Assembly (NCBI RefSeq): GCF_000711955.1
Contig: NZ_KL543998.1
Location: 327,100 to 391,099, forward strand
Length of the DNA: 64,000 nucleotides
Source of the DNA: Nevskia soli DSM 19509
GTDB taxonomy: Bacteria; Pseudomonadota; Gammaproteobacteria; Nevskiales; Nevskiaceae
Direction: 5' to 3'
Below the pieces are notes generated by a model. That model saw nothing but the letters and a program-made list of their open reading frames with translations, did no database searches and had not been told where the DNA came from. Numbering within the stretch: the first letter of the stretch is position 1; the number at the start of each line of letters is the position of its first letter. Positions 17,347-24,966 of this stretch are shown here, piece after piece. Both the position numbers and the translations under genes were made by a program.

Positions 17347-18431
17347 GCGCAATCAGTCCCACTGCCGGCGGCGTCCCGGCCGGCACCATCAAGTCCCGCG
17401 CCGAACGGCTGCGCCTGCCGCTGATGATCGGCGGCGTGCTGGTGGTCATTATCGGCACCCTGTATTTCTGGCTCACCGGCGGCCGCTACATGTCCACCGA
17501 CGACGCCTATGTGCAGGCGGCGCGCGCTTCCATCAGCAGCAACGTCGCCGGCCAGGTGGCGGAGGTGGCGGTGCGCGATAACCAGCGGGTGCATCGCGGC
17601 GACCTGCTGTTCCGGCTGGACGACCAGCCCTACCGCATCGCGGTGGAGGAAGCGCAGGCCAAGCTCGGCACCGCGCGGATGGAAATCATCGCCGGCAAGT
17701 CCACCTACCGCCAGCAGCTCGCCGCGCTGCGTTCGGCGCAGGACACGCTGGCCTACCAGGAGCGCGAGTACCAGCGCCAGCAGAAGCTGCTCACGTCCGG
17801 CATCTCCTCGCAGATGCAGTACGACCAGGCGCAGCATGCGCGGGACACGGCGCGGCAGCAGTTCGCCTCGGCGCAGCAGCAGGTGGCGAGCGTGCTGGCC
17901 ATGCTCGCCGGCAATCCCGACATCGACCCGGACCAGCACCCCACGGTGCAGCAGGCACAGGCGGTACTGGACCGGGCCAAGCTGAACCTGGCCTATACCC
18001 GCATCGTGGCGCCGGACGACGGCATCGTCACCAAGGTCGAGCAGTTGCAGGTGGGCGACTACATCAATGCCGCCAACCCGGTGTTCGCCCTGATCTCGAC
18101 CCGCGATGTCTGGATCGAAGCCAACTTCAAGGAAGACCAGCTCACCCATATGCGCGCCGGGCAGACCGCCACGGTGGACATCGACACCTATTCCGGCAAA
18201 ACCTTCAAGGCGCATGTGATCAGCATCGCCCCCGGCACCGGCTCGCAGTTCTCGGCGCTACCGCCCGAGAACGCCACCGGCAACTGGGTCAAGGTGGTGC
18301 AGCGCCTGCCGGTGCGGCTTGAGCTCGAGAACGCGGATGCGGACCTGCCGCTGCATTCCGGCCTCAGCGCCACGGTCGAGGTGGACACCGGCCACCGCCG
18401 CAGCCTGTTCGGCGCACACGCGGCGCAGTGA
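17343..18431 (+). CDS. emrA: EmrA/HlyD family membrane fusion protein
   Basis: 362 residues. The periplasmic adaptor links the EmrB-type transporter to an outer membrane channel. One N-terminal membrane helix (LPLMIGGVLVVIIGTLYFWL) is followed by YMSTDDAYVQA and the first lipoyl half (ISSNVAGQVAEVAVRDNQRVHRGDLLFRLDD). A long coiled-coil hairpin comes next (~95-195, many A/Q/R residues), then the second lipoyl half and the beta-barrel domain (AYTRIVAPDDGIVTKVEQLQVGDYI; VWIEANFKEDQLTHMRAGQTATV). The ASSIGNED overlap ATGA with the small upstream ORF and GTGA with emrB indicate translational coupling. Confidence 0.93.
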   Translation: MSAISPTAGGVPAGTIKSRAERLRLPLMIGGVLVVIIGTLYFWLTGGRYMSTDDAYVQAARASISSNVAGQVAEVAVRDNQRVHRGDLLFRLDDQPYRIAVEEAQAKLGTARMEIIAGKSTYRQQLAALRSAQDTLAYQEREYQRQQKLLTSGISSQMQYDQAQHARDTARQQFASAQQQVASVLAMLAGNPDIDPDQHPTVQQAQAVLDRAKLNLAYTRIVAPDDGIVTKVEQLQVGDYINAANPVFALISTRDVWIEANFKEDQLTHMRAGQTATVDIDTYSGKTFKAHVISIAPGTGSQFSALPPENATGNWVKVVQRLPVRLELENADADLPLHSGLSATVEVDTGHRRSLFGAHAAQ

Positions 18432-19978
18432 GCCAGACCGTGTCGGCCACCACTACAGCGGCGCCGGAGCGGCCCCCGCTGAATCGAACCATGATCACCC
18501 TGACGGTGATGCTGACTTCGATCCTGCAGACGCTGGACAACACCATCGCCAACGTGGCCCTGCCGAAGATGCAGGGCTCGCTGTCGGCGACCCAGGACCA
18601 GATGACCTGGGTGCTGACCTCGTACATCGTCGCCGCCGCCATCATGACGCCGCTGACCGGCTGGCTCGCCGGACAGTTCGGGCGCCGGCGGCTGTTCCTG
18701 GCCTCGGTGGTCGGCTTCACCATCACTTCGATGTTCTGCGGGCTGGCGCAGACGCTGCCGCAGATCGTGCTGTTCCGCTTCCTGCAGGGCCTGGCCGGCG
18801 CGGCGCTGGTGCCGATGTCGCAGGCGGTGCTGTTCGACATCAACCCGCCGGAGAACCACGGCAAGGCCATGGCCGCCTGGGGCCAGGGCGTACTGCTCGG
18901 GCCGATGCTCGGCCCTATCCTCGGCGGCTGGCTCACCGACAACTACAGCTGGCGCTGGGTGTTCTACATCAACGTGCCGCTGGGAATCCTCGCCTTCGTC
19001 GGCCTGCTGGCGTTCCTGCCGGAAGGCGAGACGCGCCGCTCGCGCTTCGACTTCTTCGGCTTCGCCCTGCTCAGCATCGCCATCGCCGCGCTGCAGCTGG
19101 TGCTCGACCGCGGCCCGCTGAAGGACTGGTTCGGCTCCAATGAAATCTGGATCGAGGCCACTGTCGCCGGGCTCGCCTTCTACCTGTTCATGGTGCACAG
19201 CGCCACCAGCCCCAATCCCTTCATCCGGCCTTCGCTGTTCAAGGACCGCAACTTCCTTACCGGCAACGTCTTCATCTTCGTCGTCGGCATCGTGCTGTTC
19301 GCCACGCTGGCCTTGTTGCCGCCATTGCTGCAGAACCTGATGAATTACCCGGTGTACCAGGCCGGCCTGCTCACCGCGCCGCGCAGCCTCGGTTCGCTCG
19401 CCGCCATGCTCATCGTCGGCCGCATGGTGGGGAAATTCGATGCGCGCCTGATCATCGGCATCGGCTTCGGCCTCACCGCGCTGTCACTCTGGCTGATGAC
19501 GCGCTTCGACATCCAGATGAACGGCGTGCCGGTATTCTGGTCCGGCGTGTTCCAGGGTCTCGGCACCGGCATCGCCTATGTGCCGATGGCGGCGATGACC
19601 TTCGCCACGCTGTCGCCGCAGCTGCGCAACGAAGGCACCGCCCTGTTCAGCCTGACCCGCAACATCGGCAGCAGCGTCGGCATCTCGGTGGTGCAGGCCC
19701 TGCTGGTCAGCAATACCCAGGTGGTGCATGCCGCCCTGGCCGAGCACGTCTCGCCCTACAACCTCGCCGCGCGCAATCCCGAACTGCTGGCGCAGATCAC
19801 CAGCCACACCGGCGCCGCCGCCTTCAACGGCGCGCTGACCGCGCAGGCCACCATGATCGCCTACATCGACGACTTCCAGTTGATGTTCATCCTCACGCTG
19901 CTGGCGATGCCGTTGTTGCTGCTGGTGCGCGCCGCCAAATCAGCACCCAAGGACGCGCCGCATGTCGCCGCCGAATGA
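18428..19978 (+). CDS. emrB: EmrB/QacA-type MFS drug efflux transporter (DHA2, 14 TM)
   Basis: 516 residues from a GTG that overlaps the emrA stop. Fourteen-helix DHA2 family proton antiporter in the inner membrane that, with EmrA and an outer membrane factor, expels hydrophobic drugs. Visible motifs: LDNTIANVALPKMQGSL (motif D1-like), GWLAGQFGRRRLFL (motif A between TM2 and TM3), RFLQGLAGAALVPMSQAVLFD and the antiporter motif C region GQGVLLGPMLGPILGGWLTDNYSWRWVFYINVPLGI. The substrate range is not predictable. The downstream gene overlaps or abuts it. Confidence 0.94.
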   Translation: MSQTVSATTTAAPERPPLNRTMITLTVMLTSILQTLDNTIANVALPKMQGSLSATQDQMTWVLTSYIVAAAIMTPLTGWLAGQFGRRRLFLASVVGFTITSMFCGLAQTLPQIVLFRFLQGLAGAALVPMSQAVLFDINPPENHGKAMAAWGQGVLLGPMLGPILGGWLTDNYSWRWVFYINVPLGILAFVGLLAFLPEGETRRSRFDFFGFALLSIAIAALQLVLDRGPLKDWFGSNEIWIEATVAGLAFYLFMVHSATSPNPFIRPSLFKDRNFLTGNVFIFVVGIVLFATLALLPPLLQNLMNYPVYQAGLLTAPRSLGSLAAMLIVGRMVGKFDARLIIGIGFGLTALSLWLMTRFDIQMNGVPVFWSGVFQGLGTGIAYVPMAAMTFATLSPQLRNEGTALFSLTRNIGSSVGISVVQALLVSNTQVVHAALAEHVSPYNLAARNPELLAQITSHTGAAAFNGALTAQATMIAYIDDFQLMFILTLLAMPLLLLVRAAKSAPKDAPHVAAE

Positions 19979-19985
19979 GTTCCCC

Positions 19986-21473
19986 ATGAAATCCCGCACC
20001 AGCCTCATCATCGCTACGCGCGGCACGATCTTCATCGCCGCCGCCCTGCTCGCCGCCTGCACCGTCGGGCCGGACTACCAGCGCCCGCAAGCGCCGGACA
20101 CCCGGGCGTATACCAATGAAACGCTGGCCGGCTTGCAGGACGGCAGCGGCCAGCACCTGGCGCCGGGACAGGACCCTGATGCGCAGTGGTGGACCGGTTT
20201 CCACTCCGCCGAGCTGGATGCAACCATGCGGCAGGCCGTCGCCGGCAACCACGGCCTCGCCGCCGCCCAGGCGACGCTGGCGCAGGCGCGCGAAACGGTG
20301 AATGCCGCCGCCGGCGCCCTGTATCCGCAGGTCGGCCTCGACGCCGGTGCCGGCCGCCAGAAGTATGGCGCGCAGTTCAGCGGCCCCGAGACCTTTCCCA
20401 TCTTCAACTACTACTCGGTGGGCCCCAGCGTCAGCTACCTGGTCGACTATACCGGCGGCCAGCGCCGCGCCGTGGAGCAGCAGCGGGCCCAGGCCGATTA
20501 CCAGGCCTTCCAGTTGCAGGCCGCCTACCTCAGCCTCACCGGCAATGTCGCCCAGCAGGCCCTGGCCATCGCCTCGGCACGGGCGCAGATCGCGGCGGCG
20601 GAACAGCTGCTGGAAGAAGACCGCAAGAACCTGTCGCTGGTGCAGAGCGCGTTCGCCGCCGGCTCGGTGACGCGCGTCGACGTGCTCAGCGCGCAGAGCC
20701 AGCTCGCCAATGACCAGACCCTGCTGCCGCCGCTGCGTCAACAACTCAGCGTGGCGCGTCATGCCCTGTCGATTCTGGCCGGCAAGGCGCCGGCGGACTG
20801 GGCGCCGCCCGACTTCGAACTCGACCAGTTGCAGCTGCCACAAGCCCTGCCGCTGAGCCTGCCTTCGGAACTGGCGCACCGCCGGCCGGACATCCTGGCC
20901 GCGGAAGCGCAGCTGCACGCCGCCACCGCCGCCGTGGGAGTGGCGACCTCCAACCTGTATCCGCAGATCAACCTCACCGCCTCGGTGGGTCAGCAGTCGA
21001 CCACGCTGTCGCACCTGTTCGATGCCTCCAGTACCGCCTGGGGCGTGGCCGCGGGTCTCACCGCGCCGCTGTTCGACGGCGGCACCTTGCGGGCGCAGCG
21101 CCGCGGGGCGCAGGACGCGGCCAAGGCCGCGCTCGACACCTATGAGCAGACCGTGTTGCAGTCTTTCGGCCAGGTCGCCGACGTGCTGACCGCACTGGAT
21201 CACGATGCCGAACAGCTCGACGCGCAGAAGAATGCCCTGGACTCCGCCGAAGCCAGCCTGGGGCTGACGCGGCAGAGCTATGCTGTGGGCAATGTCGGCG
21301 TGCTGCAGGTGCTGGACGCGGAGCGGCAGTACCAGCAGGCCCGGCTCGGCTATGTCCGCGCCCAGGCGCAACGCTACCAGGATACGGCGCAGCTGTTCCT
21401 CGCGCTGGGCGGCAATGCCGAGTGGCAGCCCGCGCAGGTGGTGGAGCAGACGCCGCCCGCCGCACAGCCTTGA
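19986..21473 (+). CDS. NodT/RND-type outer membrane efflux lipoprotein
   Basis: About 495 residues; TolC-like outer membrane channel, third component of the efflux pump. ATG 19986 was preferred because it gives a lipoprotein signal (KSRTSLIIATRGTIFIAAALLAAC) with lipobox LAAC followed by TVGPDYQRP, the standard NodT/OprM opening; an ATG at 19962 overlapping emrB is the alternative. Two outer-membrane-efflux repeats are visible (QARETVNAAAGALYPQVGLDAGAGRQ near residue 100 and the second with VGVATSNLYPQINLTASVGQQS), plus RRPDILAAEAQLHAATAAVG and QSYAVGNVGVLQVLDAERQ. Last gene of the operon; convergent with the DUF6891 gene. Confidence 0.92.
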   Translation: MKSRTSLIIATRGTIFIAAALLAACTVGPDYQRPQAPDTRAYTNETLAGLQDGSGQHLAPGQDPDAQWWTGFHSAELDATMRQAVAGNHGLAAAQATLAQARETVNAAAGALYPQVGLDAGAGRQKYGAQFSGPETFPIFNYYSVGPSVSYLVDYTGGQRRAVEQQRAQADYQAFQLQAAYLSLTGNVAQQALAIASARAQIAAAEQLLEEDRKNLSLVQSAFAAGSVTRVDVLSAQSQLANDQTLLPPLRQQLSVARHALSILAGKAPADWAPPDFELDQLQLPQALPLSLPSELAHRRPDILAAEAQLHAATAAVGVATSNLYPQINLTASVGQQSTTLSHLFDASSTAWGVAAGLTAPLFDGGTLRAQRRGAQDAAKAALDTYEQTVLQSFGQVADVLTALDHDAEQLDAQKNALDSAEASLGLTRQSYAVGNVGVLQVLDAERQYQQARLGYVRAQAQRYQDTAQLFLALGGNAEWQPAQVVEQTPPAAQP

Positions 21474-21495
21474 AGACGGGCGCTATGCCGCCGCG

Positions 21496-22059
21496 TCAGG
21501 GCACATAGCGCCGCCGCCACTCGATCTCCGGCAGCTCGATCCGTTCGGCGATGGTGCCGGACCAGGTGACCGCCAGGCCGTGGCGATGCAGCACCTCGAC
21601 GATGCGCTCGCCGATTTCCTCGCCCTTGAGGTCGGTGCCGAGGATGTCGCCGAAGGTCAGCAGCAGGCCCTCGCCATCGACCGCGCGCTCCAGATCCTGG
21701 CCGTGGTAGAAGCAATAACCTTCCACCGCGGACTCTTCCCCGCCGAGTTCCTGGTAGACCTCGGTCACGTCCTCGATGCCTTCGTCCTGGGTGAAGCCGG
21801 CGTTCTGCAGGGCGATGATGCCGCTTTCGTTGAGTTCGTCGAAGGCGCGATCGAGCTTGTCGCAGTCGGTCACCAGAGGCCAGGCGCGCTCCACCGCCAG
21901 CTTGCGCGCGAATTCCTCATCGATCTGGCGCTCGACCCACTCGGGTTCGATCTCGCCCGGCTCGAAGATCTCTTCCAGCACGATATCCCGCACCATCGGG
22001 GCATCGTAAAAGCCGGACCACACCAGTCGACGGATTTCCGTCGCCGCGTATTCACTCAT
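21496..22059 (-). CDS. DUF6891-like acidic cytoplasmic protein
   Basis: 187 residues from the ATG at 22059; longer in-frame starts up to 22332 cover unrelated-looking sequence. Very acidic (IVLEEIFEPGEIEPEWVERQIDEEF). The segment FDELNESGIIALQNAGFTQDEGIEDVTEVYQEL and the later EGYCFYHGQDLERAV...LLLTFGDI fit the DUF6891 family, a cytoplasmic protein of unknown function found scattered in proteobacteria and actinobacteria. No signal or membrane segment. It ends 22 bp from the convergent efflux operon. Confidence 0.75.
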   Translation of the reverse strand: MSEYAATEIRRLVWSGFYDAPMVRDIVLEEIFEPGEIEPEWVERQIDEEFARKLAVERAWPLVTDCDKLDRAFDELNESGIIALQNAGFTQDEGIEDVTEVYQELGGEESAVEGYCFYHGQDLERAVDGEGLLLTFGDILGTDLKGEEIGERIVEVLHRHGLAVTWSGTIAERIELPEIEWRRRYVP

Positions 22060-22460
22060 TGCCAATCCGTCCCCGGCGCTCCGCGCCGCTAACCAGCGAC
22101 CATCAGCGGCATAGTAGAGCGCAAGCGGCATCATTGCGAATCGGACTTGCGATCCCGGGCCGGAATCCGGCGCCATCCTCTTTCCCCTCGGTGGAACGCA
22201 TTCGTTGTTTGACGGGCTTTCCTCGCTGTCCGATACTGCGCACGCAATGAGCCCTATCGCCGCCAACAGGTTTTCCGCCAGCCGCATCCACGGCACCATG
22301 GCGCGCGCGCAGAGCAAAAAACACACGCTCACCTGACCGGGGCGTGTGTCCCGTCAGGCGAGCTGACGGGATCGCGCGCAATACCGGTTGCACCTCGCAT
22401 TCTCCAGTCCGCAAGCCTGACCGCACCGACGGTCTGACTTTGTTCCACTGGAGAATCGGA
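22060..22460. other. Intergenic region between divergent DUF6891 and DapA-like genes
   Basis: No protein gene is supported in these 400 bases. Two adjacent hairpins occupy the middle. The first is 22321-22349 (see the minus-strand terminator). The second is 22350-22370, with perfect 8-bp arms CCCGTCAG / CTGACGGG around a GCGAG loop, without T-tract. The first part (22060-22310) shows no further signal that I can defend. Confidence 0.4.
22316..22349 (-). terminator. Orphan minus-strand Rho-independent terminator
   Basis: Read on the minus strand, arms ACACACGC and GCGTGTGT (22342-22349 and 22321-22328) with a 13-nt loop are followed by six T residues (22321-22316). No protein gene lies upstream on that strand within reach, because the DapA-like gene is on the other strand. 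It may end a small transcript or antisense leader, or serve as insulation. Confidence 0.5.
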
Positions 22461-23348
22461 ATGACAAGCTTTTCAGGTATCTGGGTGCCGCTGGTGACTC
22501 CGTTCCACCGCGACGGCGCCATCAATCACGCCGCACTGCGCATGCTAGCTGCGCACCTTGCACCGCAGGTGTCGGGGCTGGTGGTCTGCGGCTCCACCGG
22601 CGAAGCCCATGCGCTGGATGAGGAGGAGCAACTGGCCGTGCTCGACACGGTGCTGCAGGCCGCGCCCGGCACGCCGGTGGTCATGGGCGTCGGCGGCCCG
22701 CACCGGCCGCGCCTGCATGCGCAGCTGGCCAGCCTGCGCAGCCGCCCGCTGGCCGGGCTATTGGTACCCCCGCCCTACTATGTGCGCCCGTCGCAGGCCG
22801 CCATCGCCGATTACTTCCTCGATCTGGCCGATCATGCGCACTGTCCGCTGATCGCCTACAACATACCCTACCGTACCGGTGTGGCGATGGAGTTCGACAC
22901 CTTCGAGCGCATCGCCACCCATCCCAATATCCAGGCGGTGAAGGACTGCGGCGGCAGCGCCGGGCTGACGCTCGATCTCATCACCCGCACCCGCCTGCAG
23001 ATTCTCGCCGGTGAAGACGGCAACATCCTGACCACGCTTTGCGCCGGCGGCAGCGGCGCCATCACCGCCGCGGCGCACATCTTCCCGCGGCGCTATACCG
23101 AGGTATACGAAGCGATAGGCGCGCAACGGCTGCAGCGGGCACGCGCGATCTTCCACTGGCTGTGGCCGCTGATCCAGCTGCTGTTCGCCGAGCCCAACCC
23201 GGCCGGCATCAAGGCCGCGCTGGCGCAACAGGGATTGATCGAAGACGTCTGCCGCGCCCCGATACACGGCGCCTCGCCGGCATTGCGGGCGCAACTCGCC
23301 GCGATGCTGGAAGCGCTGGGACAGGACACTGCCGCAGTTCCCGCGTAA
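22461..23348 (+). CDS. Dihydrodipicolinate synthase/N-acetylneuraminate lyase family protein
   Basis: 295 residues, class I aldolase of the DapA superfamily; forms a Schiff base with pyruvate or a similar 2-oxo acid and condenses or cleaves an aldehyde, cytoplasmic. The start SFSGIWVPLVTPFHRDG matches the family; GSTGE at 44-48, the tyrosine Y133 in AYNIPYRTG and the Schiff-base lysine K161 in VKDCGGSAG are present. Length is typical of DapA. An isolated gene with no lysine-biosynthesis neighbours, so it may be the true dapA or a catabolic relative; the motifs do not separate these. Start ATG 22461 follows GGAGAATCGGA. Confidence 0.85.
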   Translation: MTSFSGIWVPLVTPFHRDGAINHAALRMLAAHLAPQVSGLVVCGSTGEAHALDEEEQLAVLDTVLQAAPGTPVVMGVGGPHRPRLHAQLASLRSRPLAGLLVPPPYYVRPSQAAIADYFLDLADHAHCPLIAYNIPYRTGVAMEFDTFERIATHPNIQAVKDCGGSAGLTLDLITRTRLQILAGEDGNILTTLCAGGSGAITAAAHIFPRRYTEVYEAIGAQRLQRARAIFHWLWPLIQLLFAEPNPAGIKAALAQQGLIEDVCRAPIHGASPALRAQLAAMLEALGQDTAAVPA

Positions 23349-23369
23349 TGGGAATCCGCAAGACGCGCT

Positions 23370-23789
23370 TCAGCGCCGCTCGCAGTAATGCACATCCGCG
23401 GCGCTGCCGCGCGGTTGCGCCAGATCGCAATCCAGCGGCAGCAGCGGCGGCGGGAAGCCGTCCTCGTTCTGCGTCAGGCCCGGATAGTCCTGGCCGCCAT
23501 CGCTCAGCTCGAGCACGTAGCCGTAGGAAGCGTCGTGCAGCAGCGAGGTGGTCATGGCCAGTTCCGACAGCGGCCCCAGTTCGAAATGTCCGTCCAGGCC
23601 GGTGGTAGCGACAGCCACCTGCTCGGTGCCGGTGGCGCGCAGACGCAATTGCGTCCCCGCCACCGGTTCGCCGCCGCGGGTCACCGTGCCGCTGATGCGC
23701 GGCGCCAGGTATACCCGGTGCGGCGCCGGCAGGCAGGCCGACACGGACAAGGCCAGCGACAGCGACCACAGCATCCGCACCCTGGGCAT
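23370..23789 (-). CDS. Small lipoprotein with carboxypeptidase-regulatory-like fold
   Basis: 139 residues from an ATG after GGGAGTG. Signal PRVRMLWSLSLALSVSACLPAP has a lipobox SAC near residue 19. The mature part ISGTVTRGGEPVAGTQLRLRATGTEQVAVATTGLDGHFELGPL is the standard opening of a transthyretin-like/carboxypeptidase regulatory domain (G-x-V-x-x-x-G-x-P-V-x-G-x-x-V ... T-D-x-x-G-x-F), which gives a small beta-sandwich on lipoproteins. The C-terminus contains two cysteines (LDCDLAQPR, HYCERR). Function unknown. Convergent with the DapA-like gene, 21 bp apart. Confidence 0.7.
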   Translation of the reverse strand: MPRVRMLWSLSLALSVSACLPAPHRVYLAPRISGTVTRGGEPVAGTQLRLRATGTEQVAVATTGLDGHFELGPLSELAMTTSLLHDASYGYVLELSDGGQDYPGLTQNEDGFPPPLLPLDCDLAQPRGSAADVHYCERR

Positions 23790-23915
23790 GTTCACTCCCG
23801 ACTCGCTCTGCGGCGAGGGCTGATGCCGCAGCTTACATGGCGGACCGGACCGACGGCTAAACGCCAGGCGTCCGCGGCGCGTCCAACAGGCAAATACCAG
23901 AACGAGATTCCCGCC

Positions 23916-24605
23916 ATGCCGCAGCAATCCTTCGCCGCCCTCGCCGCCTCGCTGCTGTCGGCCGCCCTGCTGGCCGGGCCGGCGCAAGCCGGCCAGCATG
24001 CCTCCCTCACGCTGGGCGACGGCCCGGTGGTCGCCGGCTCCGGCAACATCGTCAGCCAGTCGCGCCAGACCGGTGCCTTCGACTCCGTACAGACCAAGGG
24101 CGCGGTGGACCTGGACATCGTCATCGGCGCGCAGACCGCCGTCGCGGTGGATATGGACGACAACCTGCAAGCCCTGATCCGCACCGAGGTCCATGGCAGG
24201 ACCCTGCTCATCGACAGCAAGGGCAGCTGGAGCGCCGACCGCGACCCGCACGTGCGGATCGTCCTGCCCGCGCTGTCCGCCGTGGACATGGAAGGCAGCG
24301 GCAACGCCGCGCTGAAAGGCCTCAACGGCGGCGAGTTGGCGCTGCGCGTCGACGGCTCCGGCGACATCGACGCCAGCGGCCATGTCGCAAGTCTCGCCGT
24401 ACTGGTCAACGGTTCCGGTAACGCGCGGCTCGGCCCGCTGCGGGCCGATACCGCAGAAGTCAGGATCAACGGCAGCGGCGACGTGACGGTCAACGCGGTG
24501 CAGACCCTCGAGGCCAGCGTCTACGGCAGCGGCGACATCCACTACCGCGGCGACCCCAAGGTCACCAGCCGGCTCCACGGCAACGGATCGGTGGAGAAAC
24601 AGTAA
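23916..24605 (+). CDS. DUF2807 (GIN domain) exported protein
   Basis: 229 residues. Sec signal PQQSFAALAASLLSAALLAGPAQA. The rest is a single GIN-type right-handed beta helix: repeated turns NGSGNARL, RINGSGDVTV, VYGSGDIHYRGDPKV, MEGSGNAAL, VDGSGDIDASG with G-S-G-[DN] at each corner, from about residue 40 to the end. The opening SRQTGAFDSVQTKGAVDLDIVIG is the family's start. Such proteins occur in bacterial envelopes, without a settled function. The start ATG at 23916 is chosen from the signal. Upstream 5' sequence on the same strand is not part of it. Confidence 0.8.
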   Translation: MPQQSFAALAASLLSAALLAGPAQAGQHASLTLGDGPVVAGSGNIVSQSRQTGAFDSVQTKGAVDLDIVIGAQTAVAVDMDDNLQALIRTEVHGRTLLIDSKGSWSADRDPHVRIVLPALSAVDMEGSGNAALKGLNGGELALRVDGSGDIDASGHVASLAVLVNGSGNARLGPLRADTAEVRINGSGDVTVNAVQTLEASVYGSGDIHYRGDPKVTSRLHGNGSVEKQ

Positions 24606-24966
24606 CCCGCGGGCGTCCATAAAACCGCGGCGCGCCAGCGATGGGCGCCGCTTCAGGCGCAAGGCCTGTCGACGGAAAACACCACCTCCAGCACGAGGCC
24701 ACCCGAGCCGCCAGGCCAGCCGGATCTGTCGCCTGCCGTGCCCGCTCGCGTCGGCACCCACCGCCCTATGAACCTGCCCGGGCCCGCAGCGGCACCTGCC
24801 CCCATGCAGTTCCTGTTTCCGCAACCGGCGCCCGGCAGCAGCCTCCCGGAGCGTGGGCGAAACATACCATTCGCCGCCCACTTGACCAAATTTTTCATAA
24901 ACTTGCACCATATATACAAACCCGATGGCCCGGGCGCGGCGCAAAACAGGTCTGTTCGAGGTGGCG
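24606..24966 (+). promoter_or_regulatory. Leader of the FimV-TrpB-like gene (AT-rich end)
   Basis: The first 270 bases are GC-rich with no supported gene. The last 90 bases are unusually AT-rich and contain TTGACC at 24882, AAATTTTTCATAA and TATATA at 24911. The spacing between TTGACC and TATATA (23 bp) is too long for a normal sigma-70 promoter, so other combinations or another sigma factor are possible. I mark it only as the likely promoter-containing zone. Confidence 0.4.
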
